Source: Rhipidocladum racemiflorum (lineage: Eukaryota > Streptophyta > Magnoliopsida > Poales > Poaceae). From it: a stretch of DNA of 64,000 bases. A model generated the notes under the pieces. The model was given only the letters and a program-made list of their open reading frames with translations. It ran no database searches and was not told the origin of the DNA. Where the stretch lies: the NCBI GenBank assembly GCA_036346355.1, contig CM070578.1:18428501-18492500 (forward strand), in the 5' to 3' direction. This document shows positions 33,986 to 45,200 of this stretch, in pieces. The position numbers were made by a program, and so were the translations under genes. Position 1 is the first letter of the stretch. Each line of letters opens with the position of its first letter.

Positions 33986-35605
33986 TAGGGGTGAAAACGG
34001 TACGAAAACGGTCGGTAAATAGCTGTTCCGTTTCCGTTTCCATATTTTTTATCGGTAACGGAAACGAAATCGGAAACCTCGGAAACGGATACGGAACCGG
34101 ATAGTGTCGGAAACGGAAGCGGAACGGAACGGAACGGAAACGAAAACGAAAGCAGAAAATTCCATAAGGACGTAGTACACTAGTAATACTATCTATCCAT
34201 GGCTATCTGTTACATTGCACATAAGTGGATAGCAAGAAGTTGACAAAGATTATATTGTAACATGAAATTTGCTACTTTATAAGTTGACAAACTAAAACAT
34301 CATTTTGTTTGGTTCTCTTTTGGCTTGTGGTATTTTTTCTGCATTGAGCTTCTCAATGTCACTACTCACTATAATGGACAATTATTTCAACTACAGAAAA
34401 AAAGGGCTACTATCAGCTAGCTACTAACCCAAAAGAAAAACAGACTAGCATCCCTTTCAATCTTTCATGACCAAGTATCGCTTTCATGACCAACTACAAA
34501 AAAAAGGCTACAACTACAACAGTGCAAGCATATTTACAGAACAACATACAAGTATACAACATCAAATTTGGTCATGAAAGCATATTTACGGAACATACAC
34601 AGTGCAAGCTAGCAGCCAACATTTGGTCAATAGGCTTTTCTGGCAAATTTTGTAGCAAATGCATGAACTCTCCTGAACACAGCACATCAAGAACCCATTT
34701 TTATGGTGTTTCATTCCGGCCCCTAACCAACAAACAAGTTGTCGGAGCACCTTTCAGAGAAAAAAACCAAAGAATAGTTCCCACAGCAGACAGTAGGAGC
34801 AAATGAAGACATTAGCTAATAAAAAAACAATAATTCCGTCAAATTGGAGGGATATTTAGCAATCAATAACTCAAATCTAGACACCATGACTGTATAATGC
34901 ACGAATTTTTCACTCGCAAAATTCACCAAAACACTGGATTGAACTCAATCTAGAGCAAGAACAAGCAATCAAACAAGTAGCAGGCAGCGAGATCTTACAA
35001 TGGGGGTGTCCTTGATGCTGATGCTGAGGTGCGGTTGAGGTTCGGCAGCGCAGACATGCACGGGCGCAAGCGGCGTGCCCATGACCCCAAGGAGCACCTC
35101 GGGTTGTTACTGCCGTCGCTTCCCCGAGCCACCGGCTCGCGATCGCTGCAGGCGATCTGGCCGCGCCACAGCACCTCCAGGAGGTCGAGGGCGACACGGT
35201 CGGGGGCGCCGCGGCGGGCTAGCGAGGACGTCAGGGGCGGCCGCCGGATGGTTGGGGGAGCCATGGAGATCTGGGCGCCGCCTGGAGGAGTCGGGAGGTC
35301 TACTGCCTGCTAGCCTTGCTAGGGTTGACCGATTGAGGTCTTCAGGATGGGCTCATGAGCATCTTGCCCTTATGCCCTACTTCTTGTTGTATTGGGCCGG
35401 GCCACGTTCGGAAATTTCCGGTTTACTGTACACGGAATTTCCGTTTCCGTCGAAACTAGCTCTCCCGTTTTCGATTCCGTTTCCGAAAAAAAATTTCCGT
35501 TTCCGTTTCCGTACCGACACTTACCGATTCCGTTTCCGAAAATGAACTTCCGTTTCCGTTTTTCTTCGGAACGGTCGGAAATTTTCCGTACCGTTTTCAC
35601 CCCTA
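33986..35605. mobile_element. Ac/Ds-like hAT element, 1.6 kb, with a GC-rich insert
   Basis: Ends TAGGGGTGAAAACGGTACG and CGTACCGTTTTCACCCCTA (rc pair allowing one offset), flanked by the exact and itself palindromic 8-bp duplication GCTATAGC (33978-33985 and 35606-35613). Subterminal arrays of GGAAACGGA / TCCGTTTCC are typical of Ac-like elements. No transposase domain (no hATC block) is visible. 34985-35320 is a GC-rich block containing an 89-aa minus-strand frame (35264-34995) that ends at a splice-donor-like TTGTAAG; it may be a captured host exon or the remnant of the element's own first exon. Confidence 0.88.
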
Positions 35606-35708
35606 GCTATAGCCATTGTGAGCCAGCACTAAAGCACATACTAGCTCTTTTCCTGCATTGAATATCTTCTGCCGTGGCAATATGTAATGTATCTAGCAAA
35701 ATGACTTA

Positions 35709-35909
35709 GGGCTTGTTTGTTTCAGCTTCTGATTAACAAACAGTCTGATTCTAGAATCCGATTCTCACAATCCAATCCACCCTTATACACTAGAATCCAC
35801 AATCCACTTCATATGTGCTTTTAGATTTCAGCTCTTGGAGAATCAGGTTCACTATATCCACAATCCAGAATCAACTTTTAGAGAATCAAAAGCCGAAACA
35901 AACAGGCCC
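35709..35909. mobile_element. Tourist/PIF-type MITE
   Basis: 201 bp. Ends GGGCTTGTTTGTTTC and GAAACAAACAGGCCC; TTA on both sides (35706-35708 and 35910-35912). Interior AGAATC/GATTCT motifs are shared with 17573-17848. Confidence 0.85.
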
Positions 35910-36294
35910 TTATTACTCTCTCCGTTCTTCTTTAGATATCGTTTTAGAATATGAGCAATTAACTATTTAAAATTTTGATTGTTAATATGCAAAAGTATTT
36001 GTATTTGTCATATCACTATATTCATCCAAAATACTTTCATATTATCATGTTTTTAATAATTATTACTAGTTTGTTTGCAGGAAGTGACGCATGGTCCACG
36101 CTGAAGGCAGTTCCTACAGGAGCATCGCAACACGAAACAAAATACATGAACGCAGTATTGTTGGGCAGTCAAAAGCTATCAGGGCAAATCTTGCTTCTTC
36201 TCGGGTGCACCAAAGCACTGACAAGGATTGTTGAAAGAAGCAGTCGGGATAAGCTTTGTTAAGGATATATTATCTCTTATAGTTATAGACAAGT

Positions 36295-36390
36295 CAACTT
36301 GTATAGCTGGAAGCCGCGCTGGCCTCCATCCGACGTCGCTGGTGTCTGGCCTCCATCCGACGTCGCCGCGGCTTCCAGCTATACAAGTTG
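36295..36390. repeat. Perfect 24-bp inverted repeat with 48-bp loop
   Basis: Arms 36295-36318 and 36367-36390 are exact reverse complements (core TGTATAGCTGGAAGCCGCG). The loop holds two copies of CTGGCCTCCATCCGACGTCGC. Confidence 0.95.
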
Positions 36391-36600
36391 GCTTGGATTC
36401 GGTTCGGTCGGCTCTTTGGCTTCAATTTTTGCTAGTAGTCCTAGTTATTTTTGCGTCTTTCATTCTCAACGTCATTGCTTCCATTGCGTCCATCCAAGTC
36501 TTTAGCATTTGGATTCTGTCGTCGCTCAGCTCTTTCATCGGCTCGGCTTATTCTGTCAACTCTTATTACCTCGGCTCGGCTTCGTTTTGTCGGCCTCGTC

Positions 36601-36816
36601 GGTTCTTCTTCGTCGACTCGTCCCGTCGGCTCTTCTTCGTTGACTCTGCCATACATTCGACTTTTCTTTGTCGATTTGGCTTCTTCGTCGATTTTTCTCC
36701 ATCGACCCGGTTCTTCTTCGTCGACTCATCCCGTCGGCTCTTCTTCGTCGACTCTGCCATACATTCGACTTTTCTTTGTCGATTTGGCTTCTTCGTCGAC
36801 TTTTCTTCACCGACTC
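36601..36816. repeat. 108-bp tandem repeat in the TRIM-like element
   Basis: Two copies, at 36601-36708 and 36709-36816, rich in TCTTCTTCGTCGACTC. Because the period is a multiple of three and the motif lacks stops, several frames remain open on both strands. Confidence 0.85.
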
Positions 36817-37257
36817 GGTTCTTTGTTGGCTATCTTCGTCAGCTCGATTCTTCAGGAGTTACATGCTACGACGGCTACTTCAAGACTATGATTTTGGATT
36901 TTCCCTTTTTAGTTTATCTCTTCCAAATGCAATGCTATTGCATACGCCTTGCATTTGTGGGGGGGGTGTTAAGGATATATTATCTCTTATAGTTATAGAC
37001 AAGTCATATTCATAACAAGCTTCAGTTATCTGTGCTATAGATAAAGTTCAGAGTCCAGTTAGTTTTACCTACTGTTGCTTAACCGAAAATAGAACATCTC
37101 CTTTCAGGATACGACTGGTTGTTTAGATTGTGTTGAGATCGGAACAACTTGTACAATCCAACCTGTATGTAAATGAGTATAAATACAATCTAAGCCCGCT
37201 GTGCTTCGTGCGGCAAATAGTTCCTTTTTCATGGTATCAGAGCCACAAAGATCAATC

Positions 37258-40200
37258 ATGACGTCCTCCCAGTTCTCGTCTGATTCCTCCAGCGCCATGA
37301 GATCTTCCACTACGTTCTCAACCAATATCCTGCCGACGCCTTCATTCAACAGCTTTGTTACGGTAAAGCTTACCAGTACAAATCACCTGTTATGGAAGTC
37401 ACAGCTGATTCCATATCTCCGAGGTCAGCAGCTTTGGGGATATGTAGATGGGTCGATTCGTTGCCCAGATGCAACAATTGCTGGAGGAGAAGGTGGCAAC
37501 CAGCAAATTGCAAATCCTGCGTACCTGGCTTGGTATCAACAAGATCAACTCGTCCTATCTGCATTGTTGTCATCCTTGAGTGAAGAAATCCTTGCTCAAG
37601 TGTTGTTCCTCACTTCCTCAGCCCAAGTCTGGGCTGCCCTGGAACAGATGTTCGCGTCTCAATCAAAGGCTCGAATTATGCAGATCAGGCTCCAGCTAGC
37701 AAATCTGAAGAAGAAGGATTCTTCAGTATCTGAGTACTTTCACAAGATGAAAGGCTTAGCCGACACAATGGCATCTATTGGATACCCGATGAAGGAAGAG
37801 GAAATAGTGATTTATATTCTAGCTGGGCTCGGCAGTGAATATGATTCACTCGTTACCTCTGTTACTACAAGGCAGGAGACAATCTCTCTTAACGATCTGT
37901 ATGCACATCTGATAAGCTATGAGTTACGTCAAGAACTCAATAGCTCAGATATGCAGATCGGAGCGTCGGCCAACAATGTAGTAAAGAAGAGCTACAACAA
38001 TCAAGGCTCCAACAATCAGAGTTTCTCCAATACTCGTGGTGGTGGCCGTTCTTCATGGAGAGGACGTGGTCGTGGACAAGCTTTTGGCCGGGGCTCTTCA
38101 AAGAACAATCAGCGGCCAACTTGTCAAGTCTGCGGGAAGCAAGGTCATGATGCTCTTCGGTGCTATCATCGGTTTGATCATTCTTACCAAGCTGAAGAAA
38201 AGATCGCTGCAGCAACTGGGAGAACTTATAACACTGATCAACAGTGGTATGCTGACACTGGAGCAACCGATCACCTTACAAGTGATCTTGATCGATTGAC
38301 ATTCAGAGAGAGTTACAATGGCAATGATCAAGTCCAAGCAGCAAATGGAGGAGGTATGTCTATATCTCATATTGGTCATTCTACTATTTTCGGCTCGTCT
38401 CGTCTGCTACATTTAAATAATGTCCTACATGTTCCAAAAGTCAGTAAAAACCTTCTCTCTGTCCACAAACTAGCCCGTGATAATAATATCTTCTTCGAAT
38501 TTCATCCTGATTCTTTTTATGTCAAGGACAAAAACACGAAGAAGGTTCTCCTGGACGGTAGATGCAAGGATGGCCTGTACCCTATTTCTCCAAACTGCTT
38601 TCCTCACAAGTCTGAAGTTATACCCTTGTCTCGTCAGTCCTTGGCTGTGAGCAAACTCAACCCTGCGTTGTGGCACAGAAGACTTGGACATCCTGCGTCT
38701 CAAGTAGTTCAACATGTTCTCCACCAAAATAAGATTCCTAGTGTGTCAAATAAAGATAGCTCTGTGTGTAATGCTTGTCAACAAGCAAAAATACATCAGC
38801 TACCCTACAATTCTTCTTCCCGTGTGTCATCTTTTCCACTCGAACTTGTCCATTCAGATGTATGGGGACCAGCTCTTCCATCTGTTGGTGGCTTCAAATA
38901 CTATGTTAGCTTTCTTGATGACTACAGCAGATTTACATGGGTTTATCTCCTTAAATGTAAATCTGATGTTGAAAAAACATTCATTCAGTTCCAACGTCAT
39001 GTTGAGTTGATGCTTAATCGAAAGATAATTGCCATATAAACAGATTGGGGAGGGGAATACCAGAAACTACACAAATTCTTCAATACACTAGGAATCTTAC
39101 ACAGAGTATCATGCCCTCATACACATCAACAAAATGGGGTTGTTGAACGGAAACATCGACATATCGTTGAAACAGGGCTGGCTCTTTTAGCTCAGTCATC
39201 CATGCCAATGAAATTCTGAGGAGATGCTTTCTTAGCTGCTGCTTTCCTCATTAATAGACTTCCAAGTCGAACTCTAATGAACTCAACACCCCTTGAACGC
39301 CTTTTTGGATGTCCTCCTGACTATTCATTCTTGAGAGTGTTTGGATGTGCTTGTTGGCCAAACCTGCGTCCCTACAACAATCATAAGCTTGAATTTCGAT
39401 CTCGGCAATGTGTGTTCATAGGATATAATAGTATGCAAAAGGGTATAAATGCCTTGATCGCACAACAGGAAGAGTTTATATAAGCCGAGATGTGATATTT
39501 GATGAAAACATTTTTCCCTTTGCCACAACTCCCTGTGAACCATCCTTGTCCACGAAAGCACCCCTTGCTGCAGTTCTTCCTTCTCTGCTTGTTCCTCAAA
39601 CTGAGTCAAATTTGTTGATTGAGCCGGTAATAGAGAATACACCATATGAGATTTCAGATACTCCTGCAACTAACAATTTGAGTTCATCTGATAGTACAGG
39701 AGCTAAAACTCAGAATACGACAGATCAAGAACAGAACACTAGCAATGATACAATGGTACAGTCTCAGCGAAGTATGAGCCCAAGGGGTGTTCGAACTAGA
39801 GCACAGAACAATATTAGACAGCCCAAGCAATACACTGATGGCACTATTCGTTATCCTCTCACTGGTAGGAGGGCCTTCTTGGTTGAACCAAGCTCACACA
39901 TTGAAGCTCTTGGTAACCCGAGGTGGAAGGAGGCCATGGATGCTGAAATCTCTGCATTAATGAAGAACAACACATGGCGACTTGTCGGCCAAAGCAAAGC
40001 GAGAATGTTATAGGATGTAAATGGGTCTTCAAACTCAAACAACATCCGGATGGTAGCATTGAGCGGTTCAAAGCTAGACTTGTAGCAAAAGGCTTCAAAC
40101 AGCGTGCCGGAATTGATTATGGTGATACCTTCAGCCCGGTTGTCAAACCGACCACCATTTAACTGGTTCTGTCACTTGGTGTTTCACAGGGTTGGCATTT

Positions 40201-41418
40201 GCGTCAAATTGACGTACAAAATGCATTCTTACATGGTATACTTGAGGAAGAAGTTTACATGCATCAACCACCAGGGTACGAAGACCCTCAGCACCCTAAT
40301 CATGTTTGTAGACTGGATAAAGCGTTGTATGGGCTTAAACAGGCACCAAGGGCTTGGCATTCAAGGTTAAGTAACCGATTACAAGAACTCGGTTTTTCTC
40401 CTTCAAGAGCTGACACATCCCTCTGTGTGTTTAAGCACTCGGGAATTACAGTATATATGTTGATTTATGTCGATGATATTGTCATTGTTAGCTCTTCAGA
40501 AGAAGTGGTGAACAGACTTCTTAAGAAATTGGCTATCGATTTTGCCATCAAGGATCTGGGAAATCTCCGGTACTTTCTTGGAATAGAAGCCTCATTGAAT
40601 GATAAAGGACTGTTGTTAACGCAAAGGAAGTATATCTCAGATTTATTACTCAAGACCAACATGAGCAATTGCAAGGCAATCTCTACTCCTATGACACCCA
40701 CTGAGAAACTGTCAAAGGATGGGGGCGTTCGGCTATCAGAGTATGAGGCTTCCCGGTATCGCAGTACTGTAGGAGCTCTGCAATATTTGTTACTCACTCG
40801 ACCTGATTTGTCGTATGCGGTTAACAAATCTTGTCAGTTCCTTCAGGATCCTACCGATCAACATTGGGGTGCAGTCAAGAGAATATTAAGGTATCTTAAA
40901 GGAACAATGGACATGGGAATGCTTCTTCGAAGATCATCTTCCCAGTCGTTGAATGCTTTTGAGATCTTGATTAGGCGAGTTGCTCGGATGATAGAAGATC
41001 CACAAATGGATACGCTGTGTTCTTTGGACCAAACTTAATATCTTGGAGCTGCAGGAAACAACCTACCGTTTCTCGTTCCAGTACAGAAGCAGAGTATAAA
41101 GCAATTGCAAATACAACTGCTGAGTTAATTTGGTTGCAGTCTTTATTGCAAGAACTTGGTGTGTATCAATCTAGAGCACCGGTGTTATGGTGTGATAATC
41201 TTGGAGCAACATATTTGACAGCCAATCCAGTGTTTCACGCAAGAACGAAACATATTGAGGTGGATTTCCATTTTGTGCGTGAACGAGTAGCAAAGAAAAT
41301 GTTGGAAGTGAGATTTGTTCCATCTAAGAATCAAGTTGCAGATATATTCACTAAACCGCTTTTGAAACCTTCATTCCTTCGTCTACGAACCAATCTCAAT
41401 TTGTTAAATAATGGTTGA
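37258..41418 (+). pseudogene. Copia gag-pol with at least seven inactivating lesions
   Basis: The first frame is intact from ATG 37258 to 39036: gag core, CCHC zinc knuckle (CQVCGKQGHDALRC), aspartic protease (YADTGATDH), pre-integrase HRRLGH, and the start of the integrase core. Then come stops at 39037 (TAA), 39217 (TGA), 40160 (TAA) and 40972 (TAG), and frameshifts near 39437, 39990 and 40960. Past the lesions the rest is still recognisable: integrase C-terminal part, reverse transcriptase with YVDD at about 40470, and RNase H ending at 41418. Several stops are single transitions from Gln or Trp codons. No functional pol can be made; gag alone could be. Confidence 0.95.
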
Positions 41419-41674
41419 GATTGAGGGAGCATGTTGAAAGAAGCAGTCGGGATAAGCTTCAGTTATCCTGTGCTATAGATAAAGTTCAGAGTCCAGTTAG
41501 TTTTACCTACTGTTGCTTAACCGAAAATAGAACGTCTCCTTTCAGGATACGACTGGTTGTTTAGATTGTGTTGAGATCGGAACAACTTGTACAATCCAAC
41601 CTGTATGTAAATGAGTATAAATACAATCTAAGCCCGCTGTGCTTCGTGCGGCAAATAGTTCCTTTTTCAAGGAT

Positions 41675-42264
41675 AACATATCAGCACAAGTACATGAACA
41701 GTAAGCAGATATAGTTAGGTTAACCCCTGTAAGCCATAACAATGTATGATTATTTTCGTTCCTGTTTGGCAGCTGCATCACAGCCTGTGGCGGAGCCAGA
41801 AAGTTTTATAAACCTGGACAAATCTAACTATGGCCAAGAGCTTATCCAAAGAGATGCGGCTTTCATGACTAACTGATAGCGATCAAACTGCATTGGAACT
41901 GCACTACTCGTCGCCGGCGAGCTCGAGCCCACACTAGCTGGGAGGTGGCACCGCCCTTGATTGCAGCTAAGAACTAGTAAGAATTAGCATTTAAAGTAAA
42001 TATAGTATCTATGTAATTCACAGGATAAAAGGTTAGCAACTAACCACTAAAAAAAATGATAATAGGGATGCTAGTTTTTTTGAGCTGAATTTAGCATTAG
42101 GAGAAGGAATAAAAAAACAGATGATGATCACTGCTTGTGAACTCTTCCCTGCACTTCCTTGTATTGAACATGTTTCTGTTGAATAAGCGTCCTTTGGCGA
42201 TCACTGCTACATGATCTGAACAAATTGATTCAGTTACTGAGGTGTCTGAACCTGATGTTAGCCT
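41675..42264. other. 3' flank of the calcium-pump gene
   Basis: Contains the pump's 3' untranslated region on the minus strand. CTGTGGCGGAGCCAGAAA at 41783-41800 resembles one end of a GGCGGAGC-type hAT MITE, but the other end was not found. Confidence 0.4.
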
Positions 42265-45200
42265 TCACTCGCCCTTCTGCTTCTCTGATCGCCTCCTGGG
42301 ACCTGAAGGGCTTGTACACCTGCCCACAAACTTGAGAACCTCGTCGATGAGCACCACCGGGAACGCAACCAGCAACACCAGCAGCCACTCGTTCAAGCTG
42401 AGCGGCACGATGCCAAAAACTTGCGCGAGGAACGGCACGTAGAGGATCAAGAAATGGAGCCCGAACGACACCGACATCGCGAGGAGGAGCCACGGGTTGA
42501 CCCAAGGGGGCATCCTGAGCAGGCTAGTGTCTTCAGAGAGAGCGTTGAGCGAGTTGAACATCTCGATTGCAACGAGGACAGACAAAGACAGCGTCGTCGC
42601 CTTCACTTTGCCGGCATGGAAGTACTCGCAGGGGTTGTCGAAGGCGAAAGTTCTGGCTCCAGCGGTGAAAGGCGCAGCTGTGAAGTTGCTCCAAGTAGAG
42701 CACTGACCCCAGTTTGAGAGCTGTGAGTAGCTGACAAGGCTGTGACCATCTCCAGTGAGGTCAATGCCCATGAAAGATCCATGTGTGTACCATATGACAA
42801 AGATGCCCACAGTGGCAATCCCCACATAAAGGCCAATGATCTGCAAGTACGGTATATCTCATGAGAAACTAATCTCAAAGGGTTAAGGGTTTTCCAAAAG
42901 AAGACCCAAAAGATAAATCATAGCTCCTAGCTAACAGAAAATCAGGAAGATCAATTTACCAGGTAACGAAACAAGATCCATGGAGAGATCAGTGAATCAT
43001 CGCTCCTCCTCGGCGGTTTCTTCATTATGTCCTTGTCAGGTGGATTGAATCCTAACGCAGTTGCAGGGGGCCCATCGGTGACGAGGTTTACCCATAGAAG
43101 TTGAACAGGTATCAACCCCTCGGGAATACCCAGGGCAGAAGTTAGGAAAATTGAGGCAACTTCACCAATGTTTGAGGAAATCATGTATCTGCAGCAGTGA
43201 AGCAAGACAGTCAGACTAGAACCGATAAAACATGTATGCAATTGCGGTCATGTCATCATGCTTCATCCAGGAAGATCAGCATTATCAAGTGATCTACAAC
43301 ATTAGGCTGTTTGTTTGTTTCTGCCAAACTAGAACTGATAAAACCAAGTGGTGACAACCGACAAGAACTACAATATATGCAAGAAACAACACAACTACAG
43401 CAACTACCATCTACAAGTGAGCCGTGAGAACAACAATCAAAAGAGGCTCTGAGATTACAAACCTGATGAAAGCTTTCATGTTGTTGTAAATAGATCTCCC
43501 TTCACCAACTGCAGCAACTATGGTACTAAAATTGTCATCAGCTAGTACCATGTCAGAGGCCTCCTTGGCAACCTGAAACAAATAAGATTTGTCAGATACC
43601 ACCCCAAACTATAAACTGAAGAAGACATGGTTTTGCAGATATCAGTCTTTTCCTGTGGACACTAGAACCTCTAAATTCATGTTCTAGACAACAAAATGGA
43701 AGTTGTTCTAATGGACTTTAATTTAAACAGTATTATTTGATTAGCTGAAAAGTAGCAACATACAAGGGCAAGGGCTAGCCACTAAAAACATTTTATAGGT
43801 TTTCTGAAGTAGAAAGGCTGAAAGGGAGACGACAAAACAATTCAAAGGTCAGTACAGTAGCTTGGTGTCCTGGAAACTAAAGAAGCAGTTTGAAAGGCAG
43901 AATTTAGCACATACCTCAGTGCCTGTAATACCCATTGCTACACCAATGTCAGCCAGTTTAAGAGCAGGGGCATCATTGACTCCATCTCCAGTCATAGCAA
44001 CAACTTCACCATCTTCTTTCAACAGTCTCACGATCTCTTGCTTGTGCCTGGGCTCTGCCCTAGAGAACAGAAGGCCACCTGTCCTTCGCAGGAGTGTCTT
44101 CTTGTCCTCAAGTGCCATGAATTCTTTCCCTGTAAGGCTCTTTAAGCTAATGTCCTCGTCGGGTGAAAATACACCGATTTCACGGCATATTGCCTCGGCA
44201 GTTTCTTTGTTGTCTCCTGTTATCACCATAACACGGATGCCAGCAGCTCTGCAATCTTCAATAGCATCAAAGACCTCTTCCCTCGGAGGGTCCTATCATA
44301 GTTAAAACATCAACAAGAAAGACTTGTTAACAGTGTAAGAAGTGCTGATAAATGCAAATCCTGGTCCCCAGGGAATAGCTTTCTGTAGATGCAATATTGT
44401 AAAGTGTAGAAACAAGATTGATTCAAAACATGTTCGCAATTAAGAGCACCATCTTACCCTTAGGCCAACAAATCCAGTGAATATTAGGTCGGTCTCAATT
44501 GCAGCATAATTGGTTGGATCCAGCAAAAGCTTGTGAGCAGGATGGTTTTCGCCATCATATGTTGCAAATTCTCCTAGATCTTCCTTGTACGCAAAACCGA
44601 GGCAGCGCAGAGCTTTAGTTGACATTTCATGGAGGCTTGCCAAAATAATTTTCCTTGATTTCTCATCTAGTGGCATGACTGAGCCATCCTGCAGTTGAAT
44701 GTGGCTACTCCTCTCCAGTAAGGTTTCAACAGCTCCCTGCCATAAAGGACACAACATCAGGCAGTCTGAATGCCACTCCAGGGTACATATTAAAAAATTA
44801 AAATTAAAATTACAGGGAAATCTTTAATCCAACAAATCATTGGGAAATGACAATATAGCAACAAATGCGGCATTAGCACCTTCACAAGTAGAGCATTGCA
44901 TCCTGATTTGGACATAACAATGACTCCCATTGATTTCCTTGTACGGTCAAACTCAAGGGTAGCTATCCTTTTGGCAACATTGCTCCACCATCGGCAGCAG
45001 CCTGACAGCAGACCGTATCATAATCCACTTAGTATATGATTGCAAGCATGTCTTAATTAAGGATCACGTATTAGGAAATGGGAAGCTATACTAAGCTAAG
45101 CTCAAAAGCATGGCTTGCTTACCTAATGTCTCAGATGGATCCAAGGATAATCCATTCTTTCCTTCAGGTATTCCCATTTTCTCAACAAGGACCTGGAAGA

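Larger units (their letters stand above)
36257..37017 (+). mobile_element. TRIM-like element nested in the copia 5' LTR
   Basis: 761 bp. Starts TGTTAAGGATATATTATC; the same 40 bases recur at 36967-37006, just after a purine tract ending in eight Gs, and the element ends CATAACA. Target duplication AGCTT at 36252-36256 and 37018-37022; its removal restores the LTR. These marks (short terminal direct repeats, polypurine tract, TG..CA, 5-bp duplication, no coding) fit a terminal-repeat retrotransposon in miniature. The last ~11 bases of the right repeat are absent from the left one, so the left LTR is rearranged. The interior has a perfect 24-bp palindrome and a 108-bp tandem repeat. Confidence 0.75.
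36229..41669 (+). mobile_element. Copia LTR retrotransposon with near-identical LTRs but dead pol
   Basis: 5' LTR 36229-37231 (split by a nested element), 3' LTR 41432-41669, exact 5-bp duplication AGGAT at 36224-36228 and 41670-41674. Without the nested insert the LTRs (238 bp) differ by one substitution and one single-base indel. The primer-binding site TGGTATCAGAGCC, complementary to initiator tRNA-Met, begins one base after the 5' LTR; a purine tract TTGAGGGAGCA precedes the 3' LTR. The LTR has a GTATAAATAC box. Length without the insert is about 4.7 kb, normal for copia. Confidence 0.96.

Noticed and set aside
36228..36992. 254-aa frame spanning the TRIM-like element
   Set aside because: It starts in the copia LTR and stays open because the repeat period is a multiple of three; other frames are open too.
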